Below are positions 1-6,370 of a stretch of 9,934 nucleotides of DNA, piece after piece; the first letter of the stretch is position 1; every line of letters begins with the position of its first letter. This stretch comes from CAZTWC01 sp964617105 [NCBI: uncultured Myxococcia bacterium] (GTDB lineage Bacteria; CAZTWC01). Under the pieces are notes generated by a model that saw nothing but the letters and a program-made list of their open reading frames with translations, was not told where the DNA came from and made no database searches. A program made the translations under genes and the position numbers. Where the stretch lies: the NCBI GenBank assembly GCA_964617105.1, contig CAZTWC010000125.1, positions 1 through 9,934 on the forward strand, read 5' to 3'.

Positions 1-1272
1 GCATAATTGGGCCATCGATTTTTTGGCAATATGGGTGGATAATAGGTCAATCGATATTTTAGCGCCCACATTAGCCCTGATTAATTCACGATTGGGCACA
101 TTTTGACCGCCTATCCGGTGGGCCAGGGCGATACCGCTGAAAACTGTAGTGCTATACGCGGCCGCCTCGGTATTAGTCAGAGGATTTTGATAATATTTGT
201 AACTCTCATCCGCCTGGTAATGTTGTTTGGCAAAATCAAGCACCCAACTTTTAACCCGCTCACATTTCTGGTTGACTTTCACCTGCTCCTGGTTTTTGAT
301 CAGCAGCCGGTATTCCTGTTCTATACAGCGGGGATGAAAATAGCCGGTTTCAAAACCGTGAACCGGCAGCACTCTGCCCTGCAGGCAAACCCAAGCCTCG
401 TCTACTGCTGCCCAGTCTTCTTCACTGGAAGAGCCATAAGCCTGATCCAAAAGGTAATAATAGCGGACATACTCCTCGCGCTCATTCTTTATCTCTGGCT
501 TCTCCTTCCTGGTTCCATCTTCCTCTTTTTCCGTTTTTCCGTTTTTCTTCACCAGAGCCTTTTCGTCCAGAGCCCTCAGTTGGAAAATCATCTGGCTGAT
601 AGCTCTCCGTGTGGCCTGGATTTCATATTTGAAGGCTATATGGTAGGGGACAAGTTTCCATGATTGCAGATCATCTGGGTCACCCTCAATTATGGAATAC
701 CAAAAAGAACAATCGTAAAGTTGTTGCAGCCGCTGTTCCAGACGTTGAGGTTCAGTCAGTTTCAATTGGCTGATTTTCTGTCCTATTGGCGAGAACAACA
801 CATCCTCCATCCACTGTCGATTCAATTCATCAACAGCCTGGGCTAATTCCAGAGAGTTGTCCAACATCACCAAATAGTGCTCCCGTCCACTGGGCTCAAA
901 TAGAAGATCGGCAGTAAAAGGATGCTCTTTATTCAGGATTACTCTGGAAATTATGTTTCTTTGAATATTAGCGGTAAGATTGGAGAGTTCATAAAGAGCC
1001 AAATACTTATTCGGGTGTTCGTTCACTTTAGGGACCAGACCGAAATTGCGCTGGGCAACCGCCATCCGGGCCGCTTTTTCATAATTGCCGAACCATTTCC
1101 AACAGGCTTGTATTCGTTTATCATCCATAATTTGGCAGATGGCAATGTCGTTTAATTTTACACAGAATCGGTCACCTGACAGATCTTTAAGTTGGTCCAG
1201 GTTCTCTGGAACAAATGACTTGTAACCAGGTACAGGAGGAAAATCGCTTGGCTCATTTTTATGGTTCGACAT
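1..1272 (-). CDS. Unrecognised protein, 424 residues visible, C-terminus beyond the window
   Basis: An uninterrupted minus-strand reading frame runs from an ATG at 1272-1270 to the left edge with no stop. The start is supported by a Shine-Dalgarno-like GGGAG about 7 bases upstream. I do not recognise the family. The visible protein (starts MSNHKNEPSDFPPVPGYKSF) has no signal peptide or membrane segment and looks soluble and cytoplasmic. It contains a helical Gln/Leu-rich stretch around residues 165-190, a Trp- and Tyr-rich region around 188-220 and a strongly charged Lys/Glu linker at about 240-267 that is partly encoded by a short tandem repeat. After the linker comes an aromatic block (about 268-315) with scattered Cys residues. 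It lies 108 bases downstream of the Nudix gene on the same strand, so it may belong to that transcript or use its own promoter. Coding is confident; function is unknown. Confidence 0.85.
   Translation of the reverse strand, partial: MSNHKNEPSDFPPVPGYKSFVPENLDQLKDLSGDRFCVKLNDIAICQIMDDKRIQACWKWFGNYEKAARMAVAQRNFGLVPKVNEHPNKYLALYELSNLTANIQRNIISRVILNKEHPFTADLLFEPSGREHYLVMLDNSLELAQAVDELNRQWMEDVLFSPIGQKISQLKLTEPQRLEQRLQQLYDCSFWYSIIEGDPDDLQSWKLVPYHIAFKYEIQATRRAISQMIFQLRALDEKALVKKNGKTEKEEDGTRKEKPEIKNEREEYVRYYYLLDQAYGSSSEEDWAAVDEAWVCLQGRVLPVHGFETGYFHPRCIEQEYRLLIKNQEQVKVNQKCERVKSWVLDFAKQHYQADESYKYYQNPLTNTEAAAYSTTVFSGIALAHRIGGQNVPNRELIRANVGAKISIDLLSTHIAKKSMAQLC
526..547. repeat. Short tandem repeat, 8-base unit TTTTTCCG, about 2.75 copies
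   Basis: The plus strand reads TTTTTCCG at 526-533 and 534-541, then TTTTTC at 542-547. On the minus strand it encodes part of the charged Lys/Glu/Gly linker (about residues 242-250) of the unrecognised protein. The unit is 8 bases, not a multiple of three, so gain or loss of one copy would shift the frame. With so few copies it may simply be low-complexity coding sequence. Confidence 0.6.
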
Positions 1273-1312
1273 AATAATCTCCCAATTTTTTATAATAAAA
1301 GGTAAAAAAAAT

Positions 1313-1341
1313 TAACTATTCTATCTATTGCCGATTGTCAA
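1313..1341 (-). promoter_or_regulatory. Possible promoter for the unrecognised leftward gene
   Basis: On the minus strand a perfect TTGACA -35 hexamer lies at 1341-1336. At a 17-base spacing the -10 position reads TAGTTA (1318-1313), a poor match to TATAAT. The whole 1273-1380 gap is AT-rich, and ATTATA/TATAAA elements lie closer to the start codon. The -35 is convincing and the -10 is not, so this is only a candidate for separate transcription of the gene starting at 1272. Confidence 0.3.
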
Positions 1342-1380
1342 GTGCTCACTAAAATATGGCAGGACTCTGGCTGTTTTTTG

Positions 1381-1818
1381 TCAACCAGGGATTAAAATAC
1401 GGGAAGTTTTTTTCTCTTTTTTAAAGTTATTATAATCTTCCAGGATTTTTGGGTGATCAAAGCATAAATTCCCGGGCAAGTCGGTCAGAGAAAATAATTT
1501 TGCTTCGGCAGCATCATCGCCCCCTTTGGGAATTCCCTCTGCCCGGGCCAAAAACACCACGCTAACTGTATGGAAACGGGGATCTCTATTGGGATCCGAA
1601 TAAGTATTAAACTGCTGGATTAGAGTGATTTCCAGTCCGGTTTCTTCCCGGGCTTCCCGGCGGGCGGCATTTTCAACCGATTCGCCATAGTCCACAAATC
1701 CCCCCGGTAGAGCCCAGCCGTGCGGTTCATTTTTCCTCTTAATCAGCACCACCTTTTGCTTTTCCATTTCAATTATTATATCCACGGTTAAAAAAGGATT
1801 TTTCGGTTGTTGTCCCAT
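1381..1818 (-). CDS. Nudix hydrolase (MutT/ADP-ribose pyrophosphatase-like)
   Basis: This is a small soluble pyrophosphohydrolase of about 145 residues, the usual single-domain Nudix length. It carries a complete Nudix box at residues 40-62 (counted from the ATG), matching G-x5-E-x7-RE-U-x-EE-x-G-U: Gly, then Glu of YGE, then REAREETGL. The catalytic Glu residues of REAREE are intact, so Mg-dependent cleavage of a nucleoside diphosphate linked to X is expected. The N-terminal strand [11 protein letters not shown] and the [12 protein letters not shown] segment resemble ADP-ribose/sugar-nucleotide or MutT-like members, but the substrate cannot be read from sequence. I chose ATG at 1818-1816 because GGAG in the end of the helicase gene sits 6 bases before it; an in-frame GTG at 1821 is only 3 bases from that GGAG. 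The start is 3 bases after the upstream TAA, implying translational coupling. The stop is TGA at 1383-1381. Confidence 0.93.
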   Translation of the reverse strand: MGQQPKNPFLTVDIIIEMEKQKVVLIKRKNEPHGWALPGGFVDYGESVENAARREAREETGLEITLIQQFNTYSDPNRDPRFHTVSVVFLARAEGIPKGGDDAAEAKLFSLTDLPGNLCFDHPKILEDYNNFKKEKKTSRILIPG

Positions 1819-1821
1819 CAC

Positions 1822-2011
1822 TTACTCCATAAAATTTTCAAACATGCTCAATTGTACCGGTTTGGGGGCGGCTTTTTTCCCATAGGTGGTTTTTTCCAGT
1901 TTTTTTAACTGCGCTTCTATGTCACCTATATACCTGGAAACCCGGCTATTTTTCCCCTGACCATACAACCACCGTTTTTTGGCGCTGGTTAAAAATATTT
2001 TTCCCCTGGCC
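1822..2011 (-). pseudogene. UvrD helicase C-terminal tail, third frame, out of frame with the motor
   Basis: The frame reads [18 protein letters not shown] and then SRYIGDIE. These fit the segment that follows motif VI in UvrD/Rep helicases, where a TRA(K/R)-type motif leads into a beta strand and a PSRF(I/L)-like element. The last residues are KPVQLSMFENFME, containing QLSMF (1854-1840), close to the bacterial beta-clamp-binding consensus QL(S/D)LF. The stop is TAA at 1824-1822. It has no start of its own and is best read as the surviving end of the same helicase gene. Confidence 0.8.
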
Positions 2012-3457
2012 GGAGGCATTGAGAATGGTTTTGGTAGAACGGTAGTTGGCCTGCAGAAAATGGATATCAGCACCAATAAAATCTTTGGCAAAGGTGTTAA
2101 AATAGGATGGTTCGGCTCCTCTAAAACCATAGATAGCCTGATCCGGATCGCCAATGGCGCACAGGTTTATCCCTGGTTGAACAAAAGTGAGCAGCAACTG
2201 GTGCTGGAGATAGTTAATGTCCTGGTATTCATCAACAAATATCCATTTAAATGGATGAAAGTGAGGTTGAAGGTTACCTCCATTATCCACCATTCCAGGC
2301 CACGGTTGATAATGGCTTAAAAAATTGGCAATAGAGGGGATTTTATCCCAGTCAACTTCTCTTTTGGTAGCCAAATATTGGGCTGCCTGAAGAGTTCTGA
2401 TTAGCAGGTCATCGAAGTCTAAGATATTATGGGCCCGGCAATATTCGGTGTAAGTCAAAGCCAGATGGTGCAACTCAGTATCCCCGGTTTGATTTTTTCC
2501 TGGCAAACCGGGCATGATCAGCTTTCCTTTGGCCAGACTAATCTGGCTTAAATAATTATTAACCTTGCTCTTTTTGGCTTTGGGTAGAAGAGGAGAGAGA
2601 ATTTCCCGCTGATCATCCCGGTTTAGCAGAGTAAATTCCAAAGGTTGGTATCCTGGCCGGGTTTGCTTTAAAAACTTGATAGCAAAGGTGTGAAAGGTGC
2701 CGCTGAATATAGCGGAAACCATCTTCTCTCCCAACAGGTCATTTAACCTTTGCTCCATCTCAGAAGCGGCTTTGTTGGTGAAGGTAAGGGCGGCTATCTC
2801 ATCTCCAAATGCCCTTTTATTTTCCAGCAGGTGCGCTATGCGGCAGGTGAGGGTTCTGGTTTTGCCAGTGCCCGGTCCGGCTTTTATCAACAAGTGTTCT
2901 CCCTGGTGCTCCACCGCGGTTTGTTGCAAGGTATTAAGTTCAATACCCGGGGGAGAATTAGAAATTTCCCCCTCTTTTTTTAAGGGTTTTGAATTTGGTT
3001 TGTCCGCTTTTTGGATCTCTGCATTTGGAGTTTTAATATGGCGGTAGGTTGTTTCGGTTTTTTTTTTGACTGTATTGGCGGAAAAGAGAGTCCTTTGGCC
3101 GCCGGCCCTCTCTAATTCTTCCGGCTCAAACACTTTGATGATCCCATATTCGCCATCGTAACCGCCCAGGGCTTTAATTTTAGCCTTTCTGATCCTTTCT
3201 ATCCCCTGGGCCAGCAGAGTGCCACCCGAATGTTTCAAATCGTTTAATGCGGTTTCCCGAAGTATGTTTAGTTCCGGGCCCAAATTATATATAAGTTGAG
3301 TATATGACTTGTTCACAGTTTTGGTCTTGGGCCCTTTACCAAGGATTTCTGACAACACTCCTTTTAGCGCCACCAGGGTTTGAAATGGCCTGGCATCTGG
3401 GGGTTTATGATCTGGCTGCCGGTCGGCCAACTCCTCAACCCTGTGTAGAACTCCCAC
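1946..3457 (-). CDS. Endonuclease Q C-terminal part fused to UvrD/Rep helicase motor, second frame
   Basis: The frame enters with EndoQ sequence [12 protein letters not shown] and continues through the EndoQ C-terminal domain to QRTLF (3097-3083), a sliding-clamp-binding-like peptide. A hydrophilic linker follows (frame residues 126-170). The helicase begins with a Q-motif-like [10 protein letters not shown] (173-182), then motif I GPGTGKT (194-200), Ia [12 protein letters not shown] (223-234), II FVDEYQD (407-413), [17 protein letters not shown] (434-447) and IV QANYRST (469-475). After NAS (480-482) the frame enters non-homologous sequence and stops at TAG (1948-1946). The listed start, GTG at 3457, is only where the frame first offers a start codon: homology extends upstream to about 3496. 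I infer no independent initiation here. Confidence 0.9.
   Translation of the reverse strand: MGVLHRVEELADRQPDHKPPDARPFQTLVALKGVLSEILGKGPKTKTVNKSYTQLIYNLGPELNILRETALNDLKHSGGTLLAQGIERIRKAKIKALGGYDGEYGIIKVFEPEELERAGGQRTLFSANTVKKKTETTYRHIKTPNAEIQKADKPNSKPLKKEGEISNSPPGIELNTLQQTAVEHQGEHLLIKAGPGTGKTRTLTCRIAHLLENKRAFGDEIAALTFTNKAASEMEQRLNDLLGEKMVSAIFSGTFHTFAIKFLKQTRPGYQPLEFTLLNRDDQREILSPLLPKAKKSKVNNYLSQISLAKGKLIMPGLPGKNQTGDTELHHLALTYTEYCRAHNILDFDDLLIRTLQAAQYLATKREVDWDKIPSIANFLSHYQPWPGMVDNGGNLQPHFHPFKWIFVDEYQDINYLQHQLLLTFVQPGINLCAIGDPDQAIYGFRGAEPSYFNTFAKDFIGADIHFLQANYRSTKTILNASGQGKNIFNQRQKTVVVWSGEK
1947..2008. repeat. 13-base direct repeat flanking the helicase frame-change region
   Basis: TATTTTTCCCCTG occurs at 1947-1959 and again at 1996-2008, 49 bases apart. 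The second copy overlaps the inferred deletion scar. On the minus strand the copies are read as GQGKN in different frames. The repeat could be chance in AT/C-rich coding sequence or a trace of slippage or recombination. Confidence 0.5.
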
Positions 3458-4377
3458 TGTAACCGGTCGGCCGCAAACCGGACACCTGCCATCATTTTTT
3501 GGGTATCAGCCGGTTCAAGACGCGCATGGCATTTGCGATGGCCGTCGAGGTGGTATTTGCCCTCTTGGGGAAAAAATTCTATTGTGCCCATAAAATGGCG
3601 ATTCTCTTTGGCCAGGGCGGCTCGCACTGCATTAAAGGATAGGGGGCAGCAAAAGAGATTGGCTTCACGTCCCAGGTTTTCTGGAGAATGGGCATCTGAA
3701 TTGGAGATCAGGGTGTAGGGGTCCAGGGAGGAGAGCCGCCAATTCATGGCAGGATCAGAGGAGAGCCCGGTTTCAACCGCAAATATATGTTGGCTCAAAT
3801 CGCCGTAACATTCCTGGATAGAATCGAAACCCGACTTGGAGCCCAAGGCAGAGAACCAGGGAGTCCAAATATGAGCGGGCACCAGGTAACTTTGGGGAGA
3901 GGAATCCAACACAATGGTCAGTAAATCTTGGCTGTCAAGGCCTAAAATGGGACGCCCGTCCGATTTGATGTTACCGATTCTGTCCAGGTGGAACCGGATG
4001 TAGTCCACCGCCTTGAAATCTGGTACTACCAGTAGATTGTGCACTTTGCGCACCTTGCCGTCCCGTTTGTAGATACAACTTATCTCCGCGGTAAGGATAA
4101 AATCTACTTTTCCCCGGCAAGCAGGAAACTCTTTCGCCACCGCATCACTTTTATATTCCTTTTTTAATTGAAACAGACCAGGATAAGATGGCTCCAATTT
4201 AGTGGTAATTTCTTGATACCAGGCAGGATGAGTAAAATCTCCAGTGCCTACCAATCTAATTCCTTTCAGTTGAGACCAGTAATTAAACATCTCCAGGTTG
4301 CATTGCTTGCTGGTTGCCCGTGAAAAACAAGAGTGGACATGAAAATCGGCCACAAAGGATTTCGATTTGGTTTCCAT
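3364..4377 (-). CDS. Endonuclease Q N-terminal part (PHP nuclease domain), first frame
   Basis: This 337-residue frame carries the PHP catalytic domain of EndoQ. Metal-binding signatures are in order: [10 protein letters not shown] (residues 11-20), GTGDFTHP (44-51), LTAEIS (95-100), HNLLVVPDF (113-121), [20 protein letters not shown] (167-186), ETGLSSDP (202-209) and [15 protein letters not shown] (224-238). The [11 protein letters not shown] segment (273-283) begins the family's zinc-binding region. From about residue 295 the translation stops resembling EndoQ and runs about 43 unrelated codons to a TGA at 3364. The missing continuation, [15 protein letters not shown], is in the minus-one frame, so the natural product should run on into the next part. 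Nuclease residues look intact, but a protein ending here would lack the CxxC zinc site and the C-terminal EndoQ domain. Start ATG at 4377 overlaps the preceding TAA. Confidence 0.88.
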   Translation of the reverse strand: METKSKSFVADFHVHSCFSRATSKQCNLEMFNYWSQLKGIRLVGTGDFTHPAWYQEITTKLEPSYPGLFQLKKEYKSDAVAKEFPACRGKVDFILTAEISCIYKRDGKVRKVHNLLVVPDFKAVDYIRFHLDRIGNIKSDGRPILGLDSQDLLTIVLDSSPQSYLVPAHIWTPWFSALGSKSGFDSIQECYGDLSQHIFAVETGLSSDPAMNWRLSSLDPYTLISNSDAHSPENLGREANLFCCPLSFNAVRAALAKENRHFMGTIEFFPQEGKYHLDGHRKCHARLEPADTQKMMAGVRFAADRLQWEFYTGLRSWPTGSQIINPQMPGHFKPWWR

Positions 4378-4379
4378 TA
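4375..4379 (-). promoter_or_regulatory. TAATG stop-start overlap coupling the PEGA protein and EndoQ-UvrD genes
   Basis: On the minus strand the TAA ending the PEGA/barrel gene (4379-4377) shares one base with the ATG of the EndoQ-UvrD gene (4377-4375). Such overlaps usually mean translational coupling within one transcript. It also shows that these two genes were selected as one operon before the lesions appeared. Confidence 0.8.
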
Positions 4380-5372
4380 AAATTTTATCCCCATATAGAC
4401 AGGCAAATTGATAAAATAACTCCGGCCGCCACTAAAGATGGCCTGCATCTCGGCGATTACCCCCAGGAAAATATTGTCCCAACCATATTCAATTCCAGCA
4501 GAGATTTCAACCCCAGCCTGGAGGCGGTGAAAATCACCGGCGTCAGCCATTTTCACCAACTCGGGCCGGTTTTGGGAGCGGTAAGATATCTTTCCATTAT
4601 TATAACGGCCATATTTTACCAGGCCGGCCAGACCGCAAAAAGGCGATAATCTCCGGTTACCTCCAGGATAAACTAAATAAAGGCCGGGAGCCCAGATAAT
4701 AGAGAAAAAATCGCTGGCCAGCCGGTTGTCACTTTCTGCCTCTGGCAATGATGGCTGAAAATTCTCATATCTCAGGTTATCAAAGTGAGAGATCTCAAAT
4801 TTGTTAAAAAGTGTCCACCAACCAGCAGCGGGCTGAAAAGAGATTGCCAGCCACAGAGCGGTGCCCCTTTGAAAATATAACTGGTTGGCATTGCTATCTT
4901 GCGGTCCGTCTATCCAGCCCAAAGCCGGTCCCAGGGAAAGGGCCAGTGAATAGTTGCCCATTTTTTGCTGTTCTTCCCTTTTTATCGCCGAATCTATTTG
5001 TAGTTGGAAAAATTTGTTCATATTTTTTAATTCTATCTGCCATCTGTTTTTAGCAAAGATGACCCCCTTAGGCGGATTCCCTTTCCTCAGCAAATAGGCG
5101 CCGAATTTATGCAGTAGAGGGAGATTTGTTCCTGCCCGCTCTATTTTTAGAATACCCAGTGGCTCCAAATCGACCCTTTTTTTATCTTTGCCGATTGTTT
5201 TTAGCCGGGCGGCGGACAAATAGGTGTTCCCAGCTTTATCTTTGGAAAAGGAATAGAGCAACGCCACCTTTCTCATTGCCAATCTATTTAACGCTGCCAG
5301 GCCGTAATCCAAAGGAAACTGAACCGGATTTCCATTTTCAATGCTCAAGGCCTTTTCCAGTTTCGGTTCCAC
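4377..5372 (-). CDS. C-terminal part of the PEGA protein: linker domain and beta-barrel-like tail
   Basis: This is an open stretch of 331 residues after the premature stop. Position 5372 is a GTG within FWVEPKLEKAL and lacks a ribosome binding site; homology-like continuity begins upstream, right after the TAA, so independent initiation is doubtful. The first 105 or so residues form a mixed domain (LNRLAMRKVALLYSFSKD). From about residue 109 the sequence alternates short polar and aromatic strands, for example WQIELKN, ALSLGPALGW, ALWLAISF, WAPGLYLVYP, LQAGVEISAGIEYGW and IFLGVIAEMQAI. It finishes VYMGIKF with a terminal Phe, the hallmark of outer-membrane barrels recognised by BamA. An outer-membrane location is inferred. 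Confidence 0.7.
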   Translation of the reverse strand: MEPKLEKALSIENGNPVQFPLDYGLAALNRLAMRKVALLYSFSKDKAGNTYLSAARLKTIGKDKKRVDLEPLGILKIERAGTNLPLLHKFGAYLLRKGNPPKGVIFAKNRWQIELKNMNKFFQLQIDSAIKREEQQKMGNYSLALSLGPALGWIDGPQDSNANQLYFQRGTALWLAISFQPAAGWWTLFNKFEISHFDNLRYENFQPSLPEAESDNRLASDFFSIIWAPGLYLVYPGGNRRLSPFCGLAGLVKYGRYNNGKISYRSQNRPELVKMADAGDFHRLQAGVEISAGIEYGWDNIFLGVIAEMQAIFSGGRSYFINLPVYMGIKF

Positions 5373-5444
5373 CCAAAATTGCTGCCGCGCTGTTTTGGGA
5401 AATACGGTTATTATCCTCTGTAGTCCCCATGTTTGTTTATATTT

Positions 5445-6290
5445 TTAGGCTAAAAGGTATTTTCCCGGCAATACCGGAGTAGCAATTGGCGGTTGTCCAA
5501 CTTTTTTACCTTCCAAATAGAGTTCTATTTCTTTGGTCCAACTGTTAATTTCTAACACTACCTTTTGGCTATCAGCATACTTTTTTTGGGAGATGGTAAG
5601 CGATTTTATCATTGAAGGACTAAGTTGGCTTTTATCTGGCTGAAAATCGGGATCAATACTTAAAATATCTAAAAATAATTGTATTAATTTTTCCTGTTTC
5701 CGACTGGAGTAGTAGCAGTGCACCAACATCTCCCGTAACTTTTTCATTGCCAGCCATTTTTTCTCCGAGGCTTCAGTTTTCAGCCTGATGCCATGGTAAA
5801 TATCAACCAGTTTTTCAGTAGCATTCATCGCCTCGGTTCCCTTTTGGTTCCAGAAAATATCCCGTTGCTTTTGTGCTTGCTGGAGCAGGAAATCCAGGTT
5901 GTCCATCTGTCCATTAAGAGGACTTCCTCCCACTAAATATTTCCATATTTCGGCTTTACTCATTGGCTGGCGCCCAGTTATTTTTTTAATAACCGAAGCA
6001 AAATCGAGACTAACTTGTTCCTGGTTCTCTATTGGTTCAGAATTGGGCAACTCCATCACTAAAATGGGAGTATTGGCCTGGATTTTAAGTGGAAAAATAA
6101 CAATAAGCAGGCTGAAAAATAGGTAGGCGAGTTTGCCTCCAATAGGGGCTGGTAGATGGACACTTGGTATTTTCACGAAAATAACCGCAAAATAAAAGGG
6201 TATTTTTAAGATATGATTTAAAAAAAAGTTTACCCCAATAAACAATAATTGCCAAGTAGCGTCTTTCAATAATTTTTTTGAATAGCCCAT
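5445..6290 (-). CDS. N-terminal part of the PEGA protein: export signal, helical domain, half of PEGA
   Basis: This is a 281-codon piece from ATG 6290 to TAA 5445. The N-terminus has two hydrophobic stretches, about residues 13-39 and 54-68; the second ends in LKIQANTP and resembles a signal peptide with cleavage after Ala72. No Shine-Dalgarno is evident before ATG 6290. An in-frame GTG at residue 39 (VKIPSVHLP) would leave a single more normal signal peptide, so the start is uncertain. Residues about 93-235 are charged and helical, ending in LSIDPDFQPDKSQLSPSMIK, a pattern that often precedes PEGA domains in deltaproteobacterial proteins. The PEGA strand VVLEINS begins at about 244. Gene-level context is given under the full entry. 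Confidence 0.75.
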   Translation of the reverse strand: MGYSKKLLKDATWQLLFIGVNFFLNHILKIPFYFAVIFVKIPSVHLPAPIGGKLAYLFFSLLIVIFPLKIQANTPILVMELPNSEPIENQEQVSLDFASVIKKITGRQPMSKAEIWKYLVGGSPLNGQMDNLDFLLQQAQKQRDIFWNQKGTEAMNATEKLVDIYHGIRLKTEASEKKWLAMKKLREMLVHCYYSSRKQEKLIQLFLDILSIDPDFQPDKSQLSPSMIKSLTISQKKYADSQKVVLEINSWTKEIELYLEGKKVGQPPIATPVLPGKYLLA

Positions 6291-6303
6291 ATTAATAATT
6301 ATC

Positions 6304-6333
6304 TTGACTTACCCAGAATAGATATGTTATTCT
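6304..6333 (+). promoter_or_regulatory. Sigma70-type promoter with extended -10 for the giant lipoprotein gene
   Basis: TTGACT at 6304-6309 is followed after 18 bases by TATTCT at 6328-6333. A TG at 6325-6326, one base before the hexamer, makes an extended -10. Transcription would start near 6340, giving a leader of about 90 bases. The site lies in the 140-base gap between the divergent genes, close to the start of the minus-strand PEGA gene; I found no equally good promoter for that gene. Confidence 0.55.
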
Positions 6334-6370
6334 TTGAGATCTACAGTAACGTGTAACCTGTTGATATCTT

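Larger units (their letters stand above)
1822..4377 (-). pseudogene. Endonuclease Q - UvrD/Rep helicase fusion, broken by a frameshift and an internal deletion
   Basis: Joined across two frame changes, this is one long gene of about 850 codons. It encodes an EndoQ nuclease (residues 1 to about 432), a lysine-rich linker, then a superfamily 1 UvrD/Rep helicase (about 475 onward). EndoQ enzymes nick DNA 5' of deaminated bases (uracil, hypoxanthine, xanthine) and abasic sites; UvrD-type helicases unwind nicked DNA 3' to 5'. Lesion 1: the frame drops by one base at an A6 run (3500-3495), inside the zinc-binding segment; a seventh A would restore a perfect EndoQ sequence. Lesion 2: near 2005-2011, sequence just after helicase motif IV joins directly, out of frame, to the C-terminal tail. 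The 2B region and motifs V and VI are absent, about 250-300 residues judging from normal family length. As it stands no working helicase can be made. ATG overlaps the upstream stop as TAATG. The alternative is consensus or assembly error. Confidence 0.85.
4377..6290 (-). pseudogene. PEGA-domain protein with outer-membrane beta-barrel-like C-terminus, interrupted by an in-frame TAA
   Basis: Two minus-strand reading frames, 6290-5445 and 5444-4377, lie in the same frame and are separated only by TAA at 5447-5445 (codon 282 of 638). The stop falls inside a PEGA domain: LYLEGKKVGQPP (257-268) and LPGKYLL (274-280) lie before it, while KYKQTWGLQRIITVFPKT follows with no frame change and completes the domain. 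The product would be an exported envelope protein of about 636 residues: N-terminal hydrophobic signal region, helical domain, PEGA, linker, then a barrel-like domain ending in Phe. PEGA domains often occur in surface proteins of Myxococcota-like bacteria. A single C-to-T change (CAA to TAA) is one of several point changes that could explain the stop. Alternatives are sequencing error or readthrough. Confidence 0.75.

Noticed and set aside
103-1155. Plus-strand open frames at 103-663, 664-846 and 922-1155
   Set aside because: They lie opposite a continuous 424-codon minus-strand gene with a good ribosome binding site; they lack their own and their translations look like reverse-complement shadows.
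1357-1380. Possible terminator, a GGCAGGACTCTGGCTG stretch followed by TTTTTT on the plus strand
   Set aside because: The arms do not pair well, and the T-run would only terminate plus-strand transcription, where no gene ends.
1378-1385. A second TTGACA -35 overlapping the Nudix stop codon
   Set aside because: No -10 at a usable spacing; the nearest candidate, CATATT, is about 20 bases away, and the hexamer is explained by the GGT TGA codons at the gene end.
1979-3047. Plus-strand open frames at 1979-2320, 2697-3047 and 2750-2983
   Set aside because: They are antisense to a helicase whose motifs are unmistakable on the minus strand.
3490-3502. Classical programmed -1 ribosomal frameshift heptamer at the A6 run
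   Set aside because: The zero-frame codons CAA AAA do not form an X XXY YYZ heptamer, and no clear downstream stimulatory stem was seen; plain indel or transcriptional slippage is simpler.
5445-5447. TAA read as a sense codon through an alternative genetic code
   Set aside because: TAA is also the natural final codon of the PEGA and EndoQ-UvrD genes at well-supported ends, so a global reassignment does not fit.
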